Positions 9,980-19,696 of a DNA stretch of 64,000 nt are shown here, in pieces (the stretch's first letter is position 1; each line of letters begins with the position of its first letter). The notes beneath the pieces were generated by a model, which saw only the letters and a list, made by a program, of their open reading frames with translations, ran no database searches and was not told where the DNA came from. The DNA lies in NCBI GenBank assembly GCA_030374765.1, contig JARGXX010000037.1, positions 310,001 through 374,000 of the forward strand. The letters are read 5' to 3'. The DNA is from Agarophyton chilense. Taxonomy: Eukaryota > Rhodophyta > Florideophyceae > Gracilariales > Gracilariaceae. A program made the translations under genes and the position numbers.

Positions 9980-11257
9980 TCAACTAGTTGAGCGTGGCTG
10001 CTCATAAGGCACCGGAGGCGCTTTTCCCTCTCGAGCAATCAGTTCCACCCAGTACTTTGTGGACGGTTCCTCCACGAAAGCGATTTCGCCTGCGTCAGCA
10101 AAAGGCGACGGTTTGCGGAGCAACTTGTATCCATGTTTCTCCATTGCCTCTGTAGTGCTGTAAATGTCGTCCACGAGAAAGCCCACATGCCCAAACCCGC
10201 GATGCGGCTTCACGTTTCCGTTTGCGTACTCGCACTCCCCGTCTTCAGTCCCCCACACGTGAACGAGGTGCAGAGTGCATTCCCGTAGTTCTGCGATCCA
10301 CTGCTGCTTCTCTTCGACGGAGCTGCTTTCTGCAGGCCCTTCCTTGTCGCTGTAGGCTAGGTAGTAGTGAGTGGTCTTTTCTGACTCGCTGTCGATGCGA
10401 GTGAGATATTGCATACCCAGACGCTGGAAAAAGGGAATCGCACCCCGCGGATCCTTCACGCGCAGCATTACTGACGAGTAAACCGGGTCAAGAGCCGCAA
10501 ACGGCGTCGATGAGCTGCCATCACTGCCTGCACCAGCCAACTGGATGTGATATGCTTCCGGACCTTTCACCATGGCAGCGCTCGGAGCAGCGATGCTTAT
10601 ACCGTCAGTAGTGCCCATCTCACACGCGATGCCCTCGCTTTTTAGAGCGGAAACTGCTTGGGCTACGTCCCGCACTGCGATGGAAATGTGACCAAATCCC
10701 TTGGGCTCACTGTTTCCGTTCACATACTGCTCTGTGCTTTCCCCCTTTGCAGCAAGTTCACACGATTCTTCATAAGTCTCGGCAGGCCAATTCCATGTCA
10801 GCTCTACTGTGGGGTAAGGGCGAGACCACAGCCACTTTGCTCGTTCCCGTTGCGGGAGATCTTGGTTTGGTGTGTCCTCCGAGGTATATCCGTAGAAGAG
10901 AAGAGAGAATTGGAACTTTGGAAAGTCTAACCGAGTGAGAAACTTCATCCCCAGTCGCGTGTAAAACGCGTGACAGGCATTCGGATCGTTGACTCGCAGC
11001 ATGCACTGCGCAAACACCGGGTTCGCTCCAGCGACAGATTTGGGGGCCGGGGTGGGAGTTGGCAAGGCTGCAGGTGATACAGCAGCAGTTGCCATTTTGC
11101 TAACGTTCCACTTGCTCCCGCGGCGATGAATTGCTCTGAGATACCCAATCAGGCGATTATTAATCGTTGCAGGTGACCGGTGCGGAGTGCAGTTTACCGA
11201 AAGTGAATTCGCAAAGCAGAAGGGCAATGGCTTCCCAACAGAAGAAATGGCTCGCAT
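9980..11257 (-). CDS. Two-domain glyoxalase I (lactoylglutathione lyase)
   Basis: Converts the methylglyoxal-glutathione hemithioacetal to S-lactoylglutathione. Two glyoxalase folds lie in tandem (about 80-245 and 255-410), as in yeast GLO1. The start is the first in-frame ATG, 11257; residues 1-54 contain no Asp or Glu and are rich in Arg, Ser and Asn, like an organelle transit peptide. A second ATG at 11095 would give a cytosolic form of 371 residues. Aligned by eye with human GLO1, half 1 has Q84, E152 and H190 but Q239 where Glu is expected. Half 2 has S262 and H330 where Gln and Glu are expected, then H356 and E405. In tandem enzymes each metal site uses two ligands from each half: Q84/E152/H356/E405 is complete, the other site is not. 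Confidence 0.88.
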   Translation of the reverse strand: MRAISSVGKPLPFCFANSLSVNCTPHRSPATINNRLIGYLRAIHRRGSKWNVSKMATAAVSPAALPTPTPAPKSVAGANPVFAQCMLRVNDPNACHAFYTRLGMKFLTRLDFPKFQFSLLFYGYTSEDTPNQDLPQRERAKWLWSRPYPTVELTWNWPAETYEESCELAAKGESTEQYVNGNSEPKGFGHISIAVRDVAQAVSALKSEGIACEMGTTDGISIAAPSAAMVKGPEAYHIQLAGAGSDGSSSTPFAALDPVYSSVMLRVKDPRGAIPFFQRLGMQYLTRIDSESEKTTHYYLAYSDKEGPAESSSVEEKQQWIAELRECTLHLVHVWGTEDGECEYANGNVKPHRGFGHVGFLVDDIYSTTEAMEKHGYKLLRKPSPFADAGEIAFVEEPSTKYWVELIAREGKAPPVPYEQPRSTS

Positions 11258-13039
11258 CGTAATCGCCAAATCAGGTCTCAAGTGCAGGGTTCCATGTTCA
11301 CAATCGGACTGTACGCTGTGCTGTGGACGGGGAGGTTTCTAGCTAAGAATGACACCTGATCCACCGCCAGATTGGAAATCCATGATGAGACTTTTTTTTT
11401 TTAATCTGGGATATGAACTACAGCAGCCTTCCGACAACCCGACGTTCATTGCGATGGCTGGGCTCTTCAAATTGGATATTCAATCAAGCAGATTGACTAC
11501 ATTAAACTCGTTGGCAAGAATGGTATATTATGGGGAAAACACAAATGCATTCGCTTTACTGAGCATACTAGAAAGCTTAAAGCGCAGCCAGTGTTGCACC
11601 GTGCACAGGAAACCACATTGACGACGAGGACTTCACGCCTCGATTCGCCACTCTGGTCGTCTCTGCTGCATACTATACACTGGATAGCACACCACGGAGA
11701 CAACCAGGGAAGGCGATCAATCGATATCCCCAAATCCATGGGCTTTCGAGGAAAGGTGTCGACTGTCTAAGACGGCCCCTGAGAGAAAGAGCTACAAGCG
11801 CGGGAAAAACTCAATTTCTCAACGCAGATTGAAGTGATCGTCGAGAGATGCCTTCGAACTGATTAGCAATAGATTCTGGAGGCGGGGATCAGAAAGCATA
11901 GGAGAAAGTTAGTTACTCTTCTTTTCTTGATTCCCCGCATGGATCAGACAGCACTCAGACATCCAAGGAAATCAACCAGCATGGACCTCACATCAGCGCA
12001 TGACGAAGGTCTATGGTTTACACTGCGAATGGTTGAAAATATATCCTCCTAGTGCCCAAAGCAAGATGAAAATGGTATACTTACAAGCTCGTGAGGAAGA
12101 TACTTACCACAGCCGCATCTGAATGCAACATGGCGAAGCGTCGTCGGCCGTGGGAGGGATTCGCATGGGCGGTCGTCGTCAAGTATTTATACCAGCGAGC
12201 AGGAGGAAGCGCCCGGCGAATTTCCCTTCCCGAGTAGAAAACATCAGAAATTTTAACCAAAAGCCAAAACTTTGTAATAGTCCTGCTACTTAAGGTGGTA
12301 GCATGGATAGCCTGGGTAGCCTGGGTAGCCTGGGTAGCCTATAAAAGCCCATCAGGCCTCTGTTACTACAGTATCTTAAATTCAAGTTTGCCTGGCACCG
12401 GGATCTGTATCTTCGAAGACAACGAGATGAAAGCTCACTGTCAACTCCCTGCTGCCATGGACATATCTTCGAATGTATCATTCCGCGCTTATTTCTTCGG
12501 CTTTTTGTAGCTGGAAAGAGATTGCTAGTTTTGAGCTTCATGTAAAATTGTTAGAGATGCATCCGCCGCATCAAATCAATAACCCATGTGGGTTGACGGT
12601 TGTTTGCCGGTTCGAGACTGTGTTCTTCCAAGAGCATGAGTGGAATAGCGTTGGTCTTCTGTGGAGCAAGTGGAAAGGAAGTGATAGACGACCATTCCAA
12701 ACCACCAGTACCTTATTAGCACATGATTTTCACATCTCACAACCGTTTAACTCTGGCTTTCGTACTTTGACACGAAAGATGAAAACCAAAGTGGCAGTTA
12801 TACCGCTTCATCCTTCGACTGTATTTCGGTGCGACACAACCATTCCTTCTGAAAATAGATGTTACCATGACTGGTGTCAAAAGTACCGTTTGCACACAAT
12901 GTTGTGTTCCGCATGGGGCACTCCCCCAACTTATGCGTTGCGCGCAACTCAGATTGCTTATAAGATAACAATATCTCCTATCAAAAATACACAACATATC
13001 CATTGACTCCGGCTACAGGGCTAAGCTGAGCTTGCAGAA
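11258..13039. other. Intergenic, about 1.8 kb
   Basis: Contains a 9-bp tandem repeat running into a TATA-like box at about 12339 and a 177-codon plus-strand frame (12473-13006) that I do not recognise. The frame begins with ATG about 135 nt after the TATA box, but its composition gives no firm coding signal and another ATG (12427, 27 codons) precedes it. Confidence 0.45.
12308..12346 (+). promoter_or_regulatory. 9-bp repeat leading into a TATA box
   Basis: TAGCCTGGG occurs three times and the next partial copy runs directly into CTATAAAAG (TATA at about 12339-12345). Such a repeat abutting a TATA box looks like a promoter, but no convincing gene follows within 100 nt. Confidence 0.35.
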
Positions 13040-13711
13040 ATGCAAGCCGTTTTTCCTCTCTACTCCAACATTGAAAATTCGTCGTATCCTCTCTATGTGT
13101 TGAATCTCACAAACGTTGGACAAAGAACACACGCCCCCGAACATTTGTCATTGATCGACATCGAACTGGAAGAAATTCTGTTCTTGATCTTTGTTTCGTT
13201 TTTGTTGTACTGTTACGTTGGCATTATTCGCGTTCGCCCAGTAATTGCACAAAATGTGTATAGATCCTCTGGGCGCTCTGTAATTTCTCCATTCCACCCA
13301 CAAAAGCCAAAGCGTTCAAGTGGGCTGACAACACAAGACATTGACGATAGGTTACAGTCATTTTCAGTTGATGAACGTTCAAAAGTTTGGGTCGCTTCCG
13401 ATAATGTAGCTGCCAAGGCAGTATGCTCAAGCGAGGCATGTATAATATCTTTTGCTCAGCAAGTTTGTTCGATATGTCTGGATGAATACGAAGCGCACCC
13501 GTCTTCAAGACTGCGACAGCTGCCTTGTAATCATGTTTTTCATTTGAGTGAGTTGTTCAATAATCTTCGAATACCCTGCGTAACACAGTGATGATTAACA
13601 TGTGGATTAGGATTTACTAACAATCTGCTGATATCTCGCGAGACAGAATGCATCGATGATTGGTTATTAAGATGTAATCGGTGCCCATGTTGCCTCACTC
13701 GTGCTTGCTAG
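13040..13711 (+). CDS. Membrane-anchored RING-H2 protein, two exons
   Basis: Exons 13040-13547 and 13647-13711, intron 13548-13646 (99 nt). The unspliced frame breaks in the middle of the RING. A GTGAGT donor at 13548, a perfect TACTAAC branch box at 13615-13621 and a CAG acceptor at 13644-13646 restore it. The joined finger reads C-x2-C (CSICL), then C, H and H (CNHVFH), then C two residues later, and ends in C-x2-C (RCPCC). The product is about 190 residues with one hydrophobic helix (about 48-68, LFLIFVSFLLYCYVGII) and a C-terminal RING-H2, the plan of ATL-type membrane E3 ligases. The phase fits exactly (one base plus two). The start ATG is the first in frame; targets are unknown. Confidence 0.78.
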
Positions 13712-14305
13712 CTAGGGACCGATTTTCACTTCTGTCCCACAAGGGAATTTCATGTCACACCATAGTTCACAGTATTGTATGTGTAGGAGTCGATGTTGGA
13801 AAAGAGGAATAACGTTCAGCGAGAAGATGACGGAGAAGCAATTCCACAGGGTTAGCAATCCTTTGCGTCACCAATTCCTGGAAGCTGTGTGGCTGGACAT
13901 CTGCCCGACGTGTACTTTCATACGGCATACCGTGACAAAGGTAGATACCCTCTGTAAAGCTCAACATTCTCAGTCGTCACCATCCTTCACGCAGTAATTG
14001 ACTTTCGGATCGCCCCAAATACCCTCTTGAGTGTCTACTCGGCACTTGCGAGAGAAAAGCTCATCAAAGACCTCTTTCTCTCCTCGCCGAACCTTGAACA
14101 TTCCATGCGACAAGCTAGCAGAGTTCTACCGCACAAGGGATTCGCCCTCCGCGCTCTCCCATGGAACGAAAGAACATAACCCCGAACGCGCATTGAGTGG
14201 AAATCGGTCCGCCACTATTTTGGATGAGCATCGAATTAGTTACTACGAATAGTATATTTGTCAATGTATGTTTAAACGCCGAAATTCTTGAATTGGTCCA
14301 AATTG
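13712..14305. other. Intergenic with possible exon remnants
   Basis: No firm gene. Two plus-strand stretches read like protein: about 13855-13935 and about 13994-14178. They can be joined in phase through a GTAGAT donor and a GCAG acceptor, but I recognise no family and the 5' end is unclear. Confidence 0.35.
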
Positions 14306-14829
14306 CTACCTAGTACCCCTAGTCTCATGAGCCAGAGAAGTGTCATTGCATGTTTGTACAAGTCGAAACTCATAAAGGGGTCCAAATTTCTGGTCGTTCA
14401 ATTTTGGCCATTGGGGAATCTCATTACGTAGATATTCCAAACCCTTTTGTACATATGGACAAAGTAATTCGTACAAAGTGATGTTTTCTTCAAAGTCCAC
14501 GTCGTTTTGTGTTATGTGGCGATAGTTCAACAGTTCAAAAACCATTGGTCCACCTGAGCGACTTTCGTCATTACCGTACATCTGAATGTATCTGCTCGAA
14601 TACATGACCTTTACAGACCAGTTTCCGCCTTCCACTGCGTTACTCAGAACATATATTCCGTACCAAAGCACTCACTATCTGGGTTCAATTTTCCACCAAA
14701 AAGCATTTTGTTCTCTGCCAGTGATTCCACATCCCAGTGGAATCGAGTGCCGCGTGGCAGGGAATGTTGTCGTTTGTTTGGTAGTTTCGAAACACATTGT
14801 TCTTCGGTCGCATGGGGTTTAAACCGATC
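14306..14829 (-). CDS. Unrecognised spliced gene, partial
   Basis: Two frames that look unrelated join in phase if a 41-nt intron (14635-14675, donor GTGAGT, acceptor ACGCAG) is removed. The upstream exon (14676 to at most 14829) reads through a HWDVESLAENKML segment; the downstream exon (14306-14634) continues with EGGNWSVKVMYSSRYIQ and stops at 14306. An ATG at 14937, in the same frame as the upstream exon but behind a stop, suggests another intron. The alternative is that SDE2, whose stop is only 17 nt before that ATG, splices into these exons through a GTAAGC donor near its end. Without splicing it would be a frameshifted pseudogene. I do not recognise the family. Confidence 0.42.
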
Positions 14830-14954
14830 TTAGCCCGGTAAGGCCTTCAAGGCACTCCGACGGGACCTCGGGCTTGCTCGTACATGAGTGCACGCATCGC
14901 TGCCCAAAATGACCTTCTTATCGCACTCCTGCGACATGCGCTTGGAGCGAATCG

Positions 14955-15713
14955 CTAACGGTTCCGCGACACAACATCTTTGGCGCCAACTTGAGACTGT
15001 TGTGAGGGCGGAAAGCCAGGGTCGCTTACATCGCTCTCAGAATCTGAGGAGACGTTATTGTACGCTTTTATCCAATCCATTGGTGTAGGAGGCGAATTTT
15101 GAATTGGGTGTGAAGAAGTTTTATCGGCAACACGCTGCCTCTTTCTCTGTGAGGCAAGAGAACGAAACCCGGATGCGACGGCTTTCCTCACTTCACCCGC
15201 GATATCGTCTAGTTTGTTCTCAAGACCTTCCTCTTGATTTGTTTCATCATCTTCAGAGGAAACTCTTTTTCTTTTTACGGGTAATGAGGGCTTAGCCTCA
15301 TGACGGGAGCTGGTTTCATTCTTTTGCAGGAGGGCCGCTCTAAGCGCTTGTTCTCTTCGAACATCGCGAAGACGACGTCCCTGCAAATCTCGACAAGAAT
15401 CAAAGTTTGTTGTTTTCTTTGTGGCCGATGAGCCTTTGAGCAAGGCGCCAAAGCCACCTTTTCCTCCGGGCAGGGCTCGTCGAAAAAAGAGTTGAACAAA
15501 CGCGGTGTGCTCCCCTGGCTTTGTGATGATACTCTCTGGACGAAGTAAGACGCCTGACTGGCAGAGGTAGAAGGACTCTGTGGACAAGCCAGTAGCGGAG
15601 TTTATGGCAAAGGTTAGATCGCCATGAAGCAGGGAATGGGTGTGGTCGCCAATTCGAAGATTGACGGTTCCGGTATCTGGAAGACCTGCGAGAAGTACGT
15701 TGACGGGCGCCAT
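14955..15713 (-). CDS. SDE2: SDE2-like splicing/telomere-stability protein
   Basis: SDE2 is made as a ubiquitin-fold precursor. Cleavage after Gly-Gly releases a C-terminal protein that joins the spliceosome, and in animals also acts at stalled forks. Here a ubiquitin-like N-terminus (1-84) ends in the signature PGG followed by KGGFGALLKG (cleavage expected between G84 and K85). It is followed by the conserved CRDLQGRRLRDV element at about 107-118 and an arginine-rich helix. The rest is charged, serine-rich and disordered. The call rests on the GG-KGGFG junction plus the CRDL element. At 252 residues it is shorter than animal SDE2 and no C-terminal SAP domain is visible; a GTAAGC donor near the end leaves open that further exons are spliced on. 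Confidence 0.85.
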   Translation of the reverse strand: MAPVNVLLAGLPDTGTVNLRIGDHTHSLLHGDLTFAINSATGLSTESFYLCQSGVLLRPESIITKPGEHTAFVQLFFRRALPGGKGGFGALLKGSSATKKTTNFDSCRDLQGRRLRDVRREQALRAALLQKNETSSRHEAKPSLPVKRKRVSSEDDETNQEEGLENKLDDIAGEVRKAVASGFRSLASQRKRQRVADKTSSHPIQNSPPTPMDWIKAYNNVSSDSESDVSDPGFPPSQQSQVGAKDVVSRNR

Positions 15714-16594
15714 GAGTGAAGTTGATTAAACGGTGGAAGACGGTCTACGGGATGAGGGGCGCAGAGCAAAATATCACCTCCACTTGCATCTGAAGTGTAC
15801 AGCTTCGTAATGTAACATTTTGTCCGAGGCAGCAGAAAGATTCGGGGTTTTGGCGGGAGAAAGATTGAAAATTTTCATTGGAGCTGAAAAAGGGTTTCAC
15901 CCCTCGTAATTAATTACAGTACTCGTCTCTTCGCTTCGCGAAACGACAAACACGCCGACGATGTGTACAAGACATGGTCTCTAGCTACTGTCTATACGAC
16001 CGCTGGCCTCATATGAGGCCAAACTGTAAATTTAGGTCCTGATTTTTAGTTATTTTGACGGGGATTTTTTTCCTGTTTTGACCTTCAAACAGTAAAGACT
16101 TGGTGTAACCTATTCAAAAGAATATGCGCTTCACGAAACTGCTTCCATGTGAAAGAATGCAACTTAAGGAACAAAACAGTATAGAATATATGTTTAACTG
16201 ATAAGCAGGCTAATTTCTATCTTAGAATATAAAACAGGTATTTTTGGGTGGAAAAACCGTTGTTGCACTAAAAAATCGTTTTGGAGCTGTGTATGAAACA
16301 GAACTAGAGGCTGGAACGATATGTTCCTGGACAGATGCCCTCTACCGCAATGAAATACGAAGGGTAGTTACGGTGCAGTCGTTTTTAAGGACTGCAGGTG
16401 GTAATGCATGGCATAAAGAGAAGAGCAATCCGTTTTTGAATCTATTGAAAGTTCTAATGCTTCCTCAAGTTTACAAATGCGCAACCCTTCTCATTTTGAG
16501 TATGTTCCCAGGAACAGTTTGCCACCGTCCTCGAGGCGATAGATGAAAGTAGAACGGTACTATAAATGAACCCCTTGCTCTCATCTAAAGAGGT
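15714..16594. other. Intergenic, about 0.9 kb
   Basis: A plus-strand frame at 16244-16546 (about 100 codons, no ATG at its head) is protein-like but unrecognised. Nothing else supported. Confidence 0.45.
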
Positions 16595-17161
16595 TCAACA
16601 TTTCCGGAACTCCTCATTGAATTCAAAATCATTGCCAATGGTTTCGAACTTTGGGCTTCTGAAAGACCGGATGTCGTCCAAGAGAGAAGTCCCTGCTTTC
16701 TTTATGAGGAAACAAGCTCTCACGGCTTCCAGCCAGGATCTGCGTTCGTTTCGTGAAGAGAAACTGATGTAGGTGTTAAGCCGTACCGTATTTTTGAGTA
16801 TTACGATGTTTTCTCCGCGTTCGGCGAAACGAGTGGAGCTTGGTGCGAATGAGAGTATGTGCCTTGCTGGTATGAGTTTAGCGATATCCACGAGCGAGTA
16901 GTGGGATTGGTATTGAATGTTTTCATGGTCAAGTGAGCCAGAACTATACTTAATAAGTTGGGGTTCGAGGTAGAGCAGTACAATGTTCTCGCGAGTCTCA
17001 ATGAAGCACCAACAATTTTTCCGATGACAGTTCCATGGCTGCGAAAATCGCAAAGTAACAAGGAAAGTGTTATGGATTGTTTGAGTTCTGAAATCATTCA
17101 TAGCCTTGATGGTTGTTCTACGCCGACATTTGTTAAACGGAGTATGATCTACGTAGAACAT
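16595..17161 (-). CDS. PH-domain-like protein
   Basis: A 188-residue frame starting with ATG at 17161. Residues about 35-165 resemble a pleckstrin homology fold: a basic/aromatic first segment, a short hydrophobic strand (IVLLYLEPQLIKYSS), a strand ending in TYISFSS, then a final helix NERRSWLEAVRA with the single invariant PH tryptophan. PH domains bind phosphoinositides or proteins at membranes. Just upstream, a GTGAGT donor (about 17216) and a pyrimidine-rich TTACTCAG acceptor next to the ATG suggest an intron of about 56 nt in the 5' leader; every coding join tested there meets a stop. It could be a fragment of a larger gene. The remainder of the protein is unassigned. Confidence 0.45.
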   Translation of the reverse strand: MFYVDHTPFNKCRRRTTIKAMNDFRTQTIHNTFLVTLRFSQPWNCHRKNCWCFIETRENIVLLYLEPQLIKYSSGSLDHENIQYQSHYSLVDIAKLIPARHILSFAPSSTRFAERGENIVILKNTVRLNTYISFSSRNERRSWLEAVRACFLIKKAGTSLLDDIRSFRSPKFETIGNDFEFNEEFRKC

Positions 17162-19696
17162 TTCTGAGTAACCCGCAGGAGAGAAGCCAAACCAAGAACG
17201 GATTAGATTTCAGGGTACTCACAAGTATAGCAAATGACCGAGAGAAACAAAAACTCCAATTTAAAGAAGAACCGTGAGACTTCTCTACGACAAGTTGTGT
17301 AACCAGTAGCCCCGAACGAACTGTTGGTATGCACAGGATGAAAAACGGAAACTCGGGAGAGCGGCTTCACGGGTGGACTGTGATCAAGCCAAAAAATAAG
17401 AAAGATCAGGGTTGACCAGGCCCAACGCTAGCGCTGGCTGAACTCGAAGAAACCACAAATTCAAACGCTTGACGAAACAGAAATGAAGGACAAGCGAGCG
17501 AGTAAACACCTATCACTAGCTTACAAAAAGAGCTGGAACCATGCAGTGAAATGATCAAAGACACTAGAGGTCATCGACGTATAACGAACGCTGCACACTG
17601 TTCACGTCCCGTTGGACAATTTTCGCTAGATCGTGTAGATAAATATTTTCATTCAAGAGAATATGCTTCGAGAGCTGGTAAAGAACAGAACACAAGAACC
17701 ACCACAGAATCTTTATCTAAAAGCGGAGCGATCACCACGGCACGACTAAAAGAAGATTTTTCTCAACAGCCCATGCATAGACATTGTGATAAAAGACGAG
17801 GTATTCCTAGGGGGCATGAAATTAGACCTCAAATTCTGGAGCGACCCACGAGAGTTGAGGGAGACCTTTTAACAATGCCCAACGGCTCCTACATAGTAGT
17901 CTTTGCTACGCGCATTTGACCGTGTTTCACTCACAAAGCTTTTATTTACTCTTTTCTTCACATACAATCTAGCCAAAGTTCTTGTTTCTCTGGATTATCT
18001 GCTCATTCTTTATTGTGGATGCTGTGTTCTTGTTTCAAGCACAATAGATATCTACTCCACACACGAAAGTATTCTTCTTTTCTCAATAAGGCCGAAATCT
18101 TCCATGAAGCTTCCAAGATAAGGTTTACGCGTGATTTTGATTTCTACCTCAACAACTGCGAAGAATCTCTCGACGGGTCGAATGTGTAAGTAAGCCAAGC
18201 ATCACTATATGGCCACAGTTTTTTTTAGCCGCAACCGCACACTCGTAGCGCAATAATGCTTATTCTTAGAGCATGCATGCAACAGGATGCAGAGTTGGGG
18301 CATGTCTTGAGAATCGTTGTGCTATGGTGACCTCCGTGAACCTCACCTCCATGAACTCCATTTGGCGTCTCTAGCTAGACGATATGATCGCAACAAATCG
18401 GTGATTTGGAAGCTCTCTGGGAGATCCGAATGAGCTGTCTTGTCTATCTCTGCTACGGCCAACATTCCACGACAGACCTCGAGCCACATCGGGTTATCCT
18501 CTGTACGCCTCGTATGGAATCGCAAGGGGAAGGCGCTCACCGCGGTGAGCTAACGCTATCGTCATGGAACGCGCAGATTGTACTATCAAAGGGCACGGGC
18601 GTAGTTGTGACTTGCTATCTATTTCCACGTACCGCTCAGTCATCAATCAAGATTTCGCGTCCACTAGAGGGAGTCACTATCCTCCAGCAACACTCCAAAA
18701 CGATATTTGCAGCCTTCAATCACAAATGAGACTCTTTGAAAGAGATCTCTTATATTCGAAGCCTTACCAAACACACCCCTGACTCAGGACCATTTGGGAC
18801 GACCCCAAGAACTTCTATATGTCGTAAAAAGTAAATGTTGAAAGCCTCTAATGTGTTTTCCAGCTTCATATCGAGCTTCTTCCATGGCCATGGCCAATCT
18901 GTACGGCGGAATTCGTATGCAACGCGGTGATTATCCTGAACCCACGCAAATGACTAGGGCTCCTAGTAGTGTTATCTTTTCTATTTACGAAAAGAGCTCG
19001 GCGGTGGTTCTACTCTTGACGCACGTCTCCAACTCTTCAAGCATATGATCTCAAATGTACAAAGATTACTCTTGCTCAGCTTTTTTGGGGTGGTATATCT
19101 ATTGAACTCGGGACTATTAAAAAGTACAGTAGTATGACTCATACGGTATAGGGGATATCCTGAAGTTTAGACACTTGGAATCCTTTGTAGGAAATCAGCC
19201 GGAAACTCGTCACTTTCGAGAAGTGCCATGTTTTCACATTTGCTAGCTAGCTACCTTCGTAGCCCCTGGCTAGGGATAGTAACTATTTTAGCAACCCGTG
19301 CCTTGTAAGCTCTACTGTACTCTGTCTGGAGAGTTGTTCAATTGTGAACACATCTCGCATGAGTTTGCATCGTCAAGTTCTTCGGTGGAGGCTATTGATT
19401 TCAGAAATCATCCTTTTACAAACATCCACCGGATGTTTGCCACTACCTGCTCCACATTCAAAGAGTTCATCGGTAACTCCAGCAGACCCCAGAGAAAAAA
19501 ATCTATGCCTTGCAAGCTATTTCAACCGAAACACATAATTCTATCTTGCACTTTCAGAATATCGCCTTTAGTGTATATAATGTGTGTGTGTGTGTGTGTG
19601 CGTGTGCGTGTGTGTGTGTGGGCCATTAGTTACTGCATCTGTTCGAGTTCAAAACCTTGTATTTCATAACCATCTAACGAAACTTAACAACTATCT
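17162..19696. other. Intergenic, about 2.5 kb
   Basis: Several frames of 60-125 codons on both strands, none recognised. Contains a TG/CG microsatellite (about 19582-19620), two CTAGCTAG palindromes (18371-18378 and 19243-19250) and a 16-bp perfect palindrome centred near 18543. No RNA gene recognised. Confidence 0.55.
19582..19620. repeat. TG dinucleotide microsatellite
   Basis: Roughly 20 TG units interrupted by CG steps, just beyond the 3' end of the Sec24 gene. Alternating purine/pyrimidine throughout. Confidence 0.85.

Noticed and set aside
18536-18551. 16-bp perfect palindrome GCTCACCGCGGTGAGC
   Set aside because: About one such palindrome is expected by chance in this length.
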